64,000 nucleotides of DNA, taken from contig NC_135550.1 of assembly GCF_964340395.1 (NCBI RefSeq), positions 5,913,101 through 5,977,100 on the forward strand. Reading direction: 5' to 3'. The DNA is from Glandiceps talaboti (Eukaryota > Hemichordata > Enteropneusta > Spengelidae). Position numbers and translations under genes: made by a program. Below are positions 62,001-64,000 of this stretch, one piece after another; within the stretch, counting starts at the first letter, position 1; every line of letters starts with the position of its first letter. The notes below the pieces were generated by a model, which saw nothing but the letters and a program-made list of their open reading frames with translations, made no database searches and was not told where the DNA came from.

Positions 62001-62820
62001 TGGAATTACCTGATAATATTTCAAGATCAGTGTTCTCCCCACTATAGAAAGTGCAATGATAATACTGTCTCACCTTGCCACTAAGGCCGCCATGTTTGGC
62101 ATGTTTCTGCCATGCTTCAAAAGTGTTCTACCTTCATTTAGCTTTAATTAAGTAATCTTGAATGACACTGACAATATTATAATTCTACTTTCCCATGGAG
62201 AGAAACGGCTGGCCCCCAATGTCCATTGTATTGAATATAAACATGTCAGAGTGTGTATTCAATGTTGAAGACATGCATATCATATGCTAATCATTATGCA
62301 AATTACCATTTATTGATATGTAAATCTTTTTTTCAAATTTGTCAGCATCTATCTTTGGGGAGAACATTAGAAATAAAGCAACTCCATAGTTGTAGAGAGT
62401 GTCCCTTAAATGACATTCTTCAAAAAGATGACCACTCAGTTAACCAGCAAATTCTAGCACAAACACGAATGTACTTTGTATATATTGTACATTTCAAATC
62501 TGAATTCATCTTTCACTCTTTGAAGCTGCTCTTTCAGTTAGCTGTACAAATGAAAGCTAATGCAAACTAACATCCACACATATGCAGCACAACAATCTAA
62601 TCCCACACTGAGATGTAATGAAATCATTTCTACAACTTAAACATAGTTTGTGCATCAATACTTATGTCGCTGATAAAGGATGTTTTTCTGATATTATTAT
62701 TACTTTGAGCTGACAGGAAGGTTTTTATTCTGTGAACTGGAATTAATACTAAAAAAACATTAATTTACCACAGGTTTAGTCGTGCTGAAAGCTGGCCTAT
62801 CAATGTCCTTGGTAACTATT
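55822..62820 (-). CDS. DZANK1: DZANK1-like gene, nine C-terminal coding exons (5' half off-window)
   Basis: Double zinc ribbon and ankyrin repeat protein. In zebrafish Dzank1 acts with Ninl in dynein-linked transport to photoreceptor outer segments. Nine minus-strand exons join in phase to give about 393 residues plus a stop. In order: a short linker (IVTKDIDRPAF); the conserved IATQTTGLVFPTPEQ block with a following coiled-coil-like charged helix; VGRGYWQKQLTHICEHIKAF ending in FRAAIAEPKLTR; a beta-rich EDVDEFSVTVTF segment; a Tyr/Ser linker; a very basic RRVVKKNKKNP region; then ankyrin repeats with GADPN, VLLENDAKVNQ, RGNTALHEAV and KSAYDLAVDAGHE. The same order is found in vertebrate DZANK1 (TQTVGLF, GRGYW, NTALHEA, TAYDLA). 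The zinc ribbons are expected beyond 64000. Recognition is from remembered family sequence, not a search. Confidence 0.85.
56640..56767 (-). CDS. DZANK1: DZANK1 exon: ankyrin repeat
   Basis: 128 nt, phase 0 in and phase 2 out; acceptor ttcttacag, donor gtaagt. Encodes GADPNTENNDGITLLGLAVI, then a helix pair and DAKVNQRFGK: one full ankyrin repeat. Confidence 0.92.
57138..57218 (-). CDS. DZANK1: DZANK1 exon: start of ankyrin region
   Basis: 81 nt, phase 0 in and out; acceptor ctctcttag, donor gtcagt. Encodes PEERLILKEVGAKGDGRPEE and VQHFLDE, matching the LLLKEVG...QLLDEG entry to the ankyrin repeats. Confidence 0.88.
57370..57530 (+). repeat. Dispersed repeat family C, copy 2
   Basis: Contains ttttgggtccacaccctaaa, tttcaacctgtta and tatgtctaatttttggtatt. 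Same order as the copy at 45290. Confidence 0.65.
57553..57686 (-). CDS. DZANK1: DZANK1 exon: basic region
   Basis: 134 nt, phase 1 in and phase 0 out; acceptor cttgtctag, donor gtaaat. Encodes TPKRRVVKKNKKNPVPRWKK then an Arg/Glu-rich stretch ending EEKLR. Clusters of Lys and Arg could act as a nuclear or microtubule contact; this is speculation. Confidence 0.8.
58049..58114 (-). CDS. DZANK1: DZANK1 exon: Tyr/Ser-rich linker
   Basis: 66 nt, phase 1 in and out; acceptor catttcag, donor gtaagt. Encodes PRYFATREREYYSDDGSIYS. Its symmetric phase means skipping it would keep the frame. Confidence 0.8.
58624..58747 (-). CDS. DZANK1: DZANK1 exon: beta-rich segment
   Basis: 124 nt, phase 0 in and phase 1 out; acceptor tccttgacag, donor gtcagt. 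Encodes IIGGAVEEDVDEFSVTVTFR and HIISRPCQTHKHGRT. Confidence 0.85.
59371..59474 (-). CDS. DZANK1: DZANK1 exon: GYWQKQL helix
   Basis: 104 nt, phase 1 in and phase 0 out; donor gtaagt. Encodes GYWQKQLTHICEHIKAFTEE, NAEFRAAIAEPKLTR. Strong match to the conserved GYW..QL.HI segment of the family. Confidence 0.92.
60251..60479 (-). CDS. DZANK1: DZANK1 exon: TQT motif and charged helix
   Basis: 229 nt, phase 0 in and phase 1 out; acceptor ccatttcag, donor gtgagt. Encodes VDSNTHVNWGNTP, IATQTTGLVFPTPEQ, then a heptad-like Glu/Leu/Arg helix and ADVSVGRG. It matches the DZANK1 block TQT-GL-P through the GRG before the tyrosine-tryptophan pair. Confidence 0.9.
60480..62768 (-). other. DZANK1 intron, 2.3 kb
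   Basis: AT-rich with no repeat array or exon recognised. Confidence 0.6.
62769..62820 (-). CDS. DZANK1: DZANK1 exon: linker before the TQT block
   Basis: 52 nt, enters with one base left of a split codon and ends phase 0. Encodes IVTKDIDRPAFSTTKPV. Acceptor ccattttatag, donor gtaaat. Short and weakly conserved, so it is the least certain exon of the set. Confidence 0.65.
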
Positions 62821-62861
62821 CTATAAAATGGAAAGTAATTACTTGGCAAATTAACCAACTA

Positions 62862-63092
62862 CCCAACACTCAAAAATTGCTGAATAAATTATCCCACATG
62901 TAAATTTATTGAACAACTGGTATCCCAGGCAAAATTGCTGACTGAATGAGCTTAAATGCAAAATAGCTCAATGACTGGGCTAAATGAAAAATTGCTGAAT
63001 GAATAAACTTACATGCAAATATGCTGAATAAATATCACATGCAACATTGCTAAATAAATGATCTCACTCAAAATTGCTGAATAAATGATGTT
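62862..63092 (+). repeat. Decayed tandem of about 32-bp units
   Basis: CAAAATTGCTGAATAAAT-like words recur at irregular 30-50 bp steps, with ACATGCAA spacers. Confidence 0.55.
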
Positions 63093-63439
63093 GTCAATTA
63101 CAATATTGAATATGTTGCATGTTTTAAAAGTGTTGTTTTTTACCACTAACACAACAATAATACATGGCTACTATATCATTGAAAGATGAATCAGTAGGCT
63201 TTTCACTTTAGTTTATAGCTTCACTGAGATATCAACACAAAAAAAGCACCAAATTGAAATATTTATATTATCTACATTGTATGGAAAATGCTGTAGGGAG
63301 TGACTTTTTCATGAACATGTAAACTTGTTATTCAAGTTACTCAGCAATAAATGACATCTTAACATAGTACATGGATATCTCCATTTAAGGTTTTAGTTCA
63401 ATTTGTACAATGTACATGTACCTACAAATGTATCTCCTA

Positions 63440-63780
63440 GGCTATGCTATCATCTATTATACCATGCACAAGCCAAAATATTGTCTTCGAACAGAAAATA
63501 TGGATTGTACACCCTGGTTGGTCTACGTCATGACAACCCATGTCTACGTCACTCATCTGCAGTGCTCAAAGTCAAAACATTACAAAATTAATTGCCATTA
63601 TTTTTCCCCAATTATACAAGAAGTTTGCTTGAGGAGGTATAATTATATTATTCCTAAATATTTGTCTTCATTAAGCTGGAAAATACTCGTCTAGTGACCT
63701 TCACTTTAATAGGTCACTCGTATTCTGCTTGGCTCTATGAAGAAAAATACTGGGGAATAATATCTCTAAATAGTAATGTT
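63440..63780 (+). repeat. Palindrome-ended dispersed repeat, copy 3
   Basis: Head with ctacgtcatgacaaccc and tctacgtcactc, then a palindrome at about 63636-63765 with ATTTGTCTTCATTAAGC and a complementary GCTCTATGAAGAAAAATA arm. Confidence 0.75.
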
Positions 63781-64000
63781 CACACTACACAAAGAAGGTA
63801 ACTGTAGTTTTCAAATTTCCCATTTTTGACAGAAAGTGATTTAGTGAAAAGCATATTTTGGAAAGTTTTCAGAACACAATACCTGCAAGAGGTGTTGATG
63901 TGTAGGGAGGGGTATAATTAAACTATTTCATGTATGTTTTATACAAAATGATGGCCCAGAATCCCCTACACTACTATAACACTAAAGTTAAATCTAAAAG

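Larger units (their letters stand above)
62821..64000 (-). other. DZANK1 intron (partial)
   Basis: Contains a decayed tandem of CAAAATTGCTGAATAAATGA-like units at 62862-63092 and a palindrome-ended dispersed repeat at about 63440-63780. No zinc-ribbon exon (paired CxxC) was seen before the window ends. Confidence 0.6.

Noticed and set aside
63880-63930. Pyrimidine tract and cag on the minus strand as a DZANK1 zinc-ribbon exon
   Set aside because: The following sequence has no CxxC pair and no clear donor, so it was not called.

Overview
The window is nuclear DNA from an animal, almost certainly a marine invertebrate. It is AT-rich, has long introns with conventional gt..ag junctions, and carries many microsatellites, minisatellites and dispersed repeats. 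Gene content does not fix the phylum. The repeat style (TACATGTA words, TCTG tracts, a stringent-type LINE ending in ATTCA repeats) fits an invertebrate deuterostome such as a hemichordate or a lophotrochozoan; this is only an impression.

Two protein genes are supported and they converge tail to tail. On the + strand, 12978-48825 holds 19 coding exons of a single alpha-actinin gene. Every junction is in phase. Together they encode 857 residues, from the start of the first calponin-homology domain to the C-terminal GESDL; only the short first coding exon (about 35-40 residues) lies upstream of the window. The first 13 kb is therefore read as part of intron 1. On the - strand, 62820-55822 holds the last nine coding exons of a DZANK1-like gene (double zinc ribbon and ankyrin repeat protein), about 394 residues. 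Its zinc-ribbon half lies beyond position 64000. The interval 48826-55821 contains the two 3' ends.

Alpha-actinin is an antiparallel actin crosslinker: two CH domains, four spectrin repeats and a calmodulin-like tail. Both canonical EF-hand loops here lack key calcium ligands, suggesting a calcium-insensitive, muscle-like form. The most interesting item is an unlisted 84-nt candidate cassette exon at 23740-23823. It has good splice sites, keeps the frame, and would insert 28 charged residues, including an RRESI kinase-type motif, into the linker between the two CH domains.

The introns are repeat-rich: a 47-bp minisatellite next to an inverted copy (18.2-19.1 kb), a 38-bp minisatellite of about 46 copies ending 46 bp before an acceptor (39.7-41.4 kb), an alternating 114/228-bp higher-order array (37.8-38.4 kb), a decayed LINE that splits a TCTG/TCTA microsatellite (41.9-44.5 kb), a 180-bp foldback element (22.2-22.4 kb), and at least five dispersed repeat families found more than once in the window. 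One of these, in three copies, ends in a long conserved palindrome. Several DR1-type nuclear receptor sites lie in the 5' introns. No tRNA, rRNA or CRISPR features were seen.
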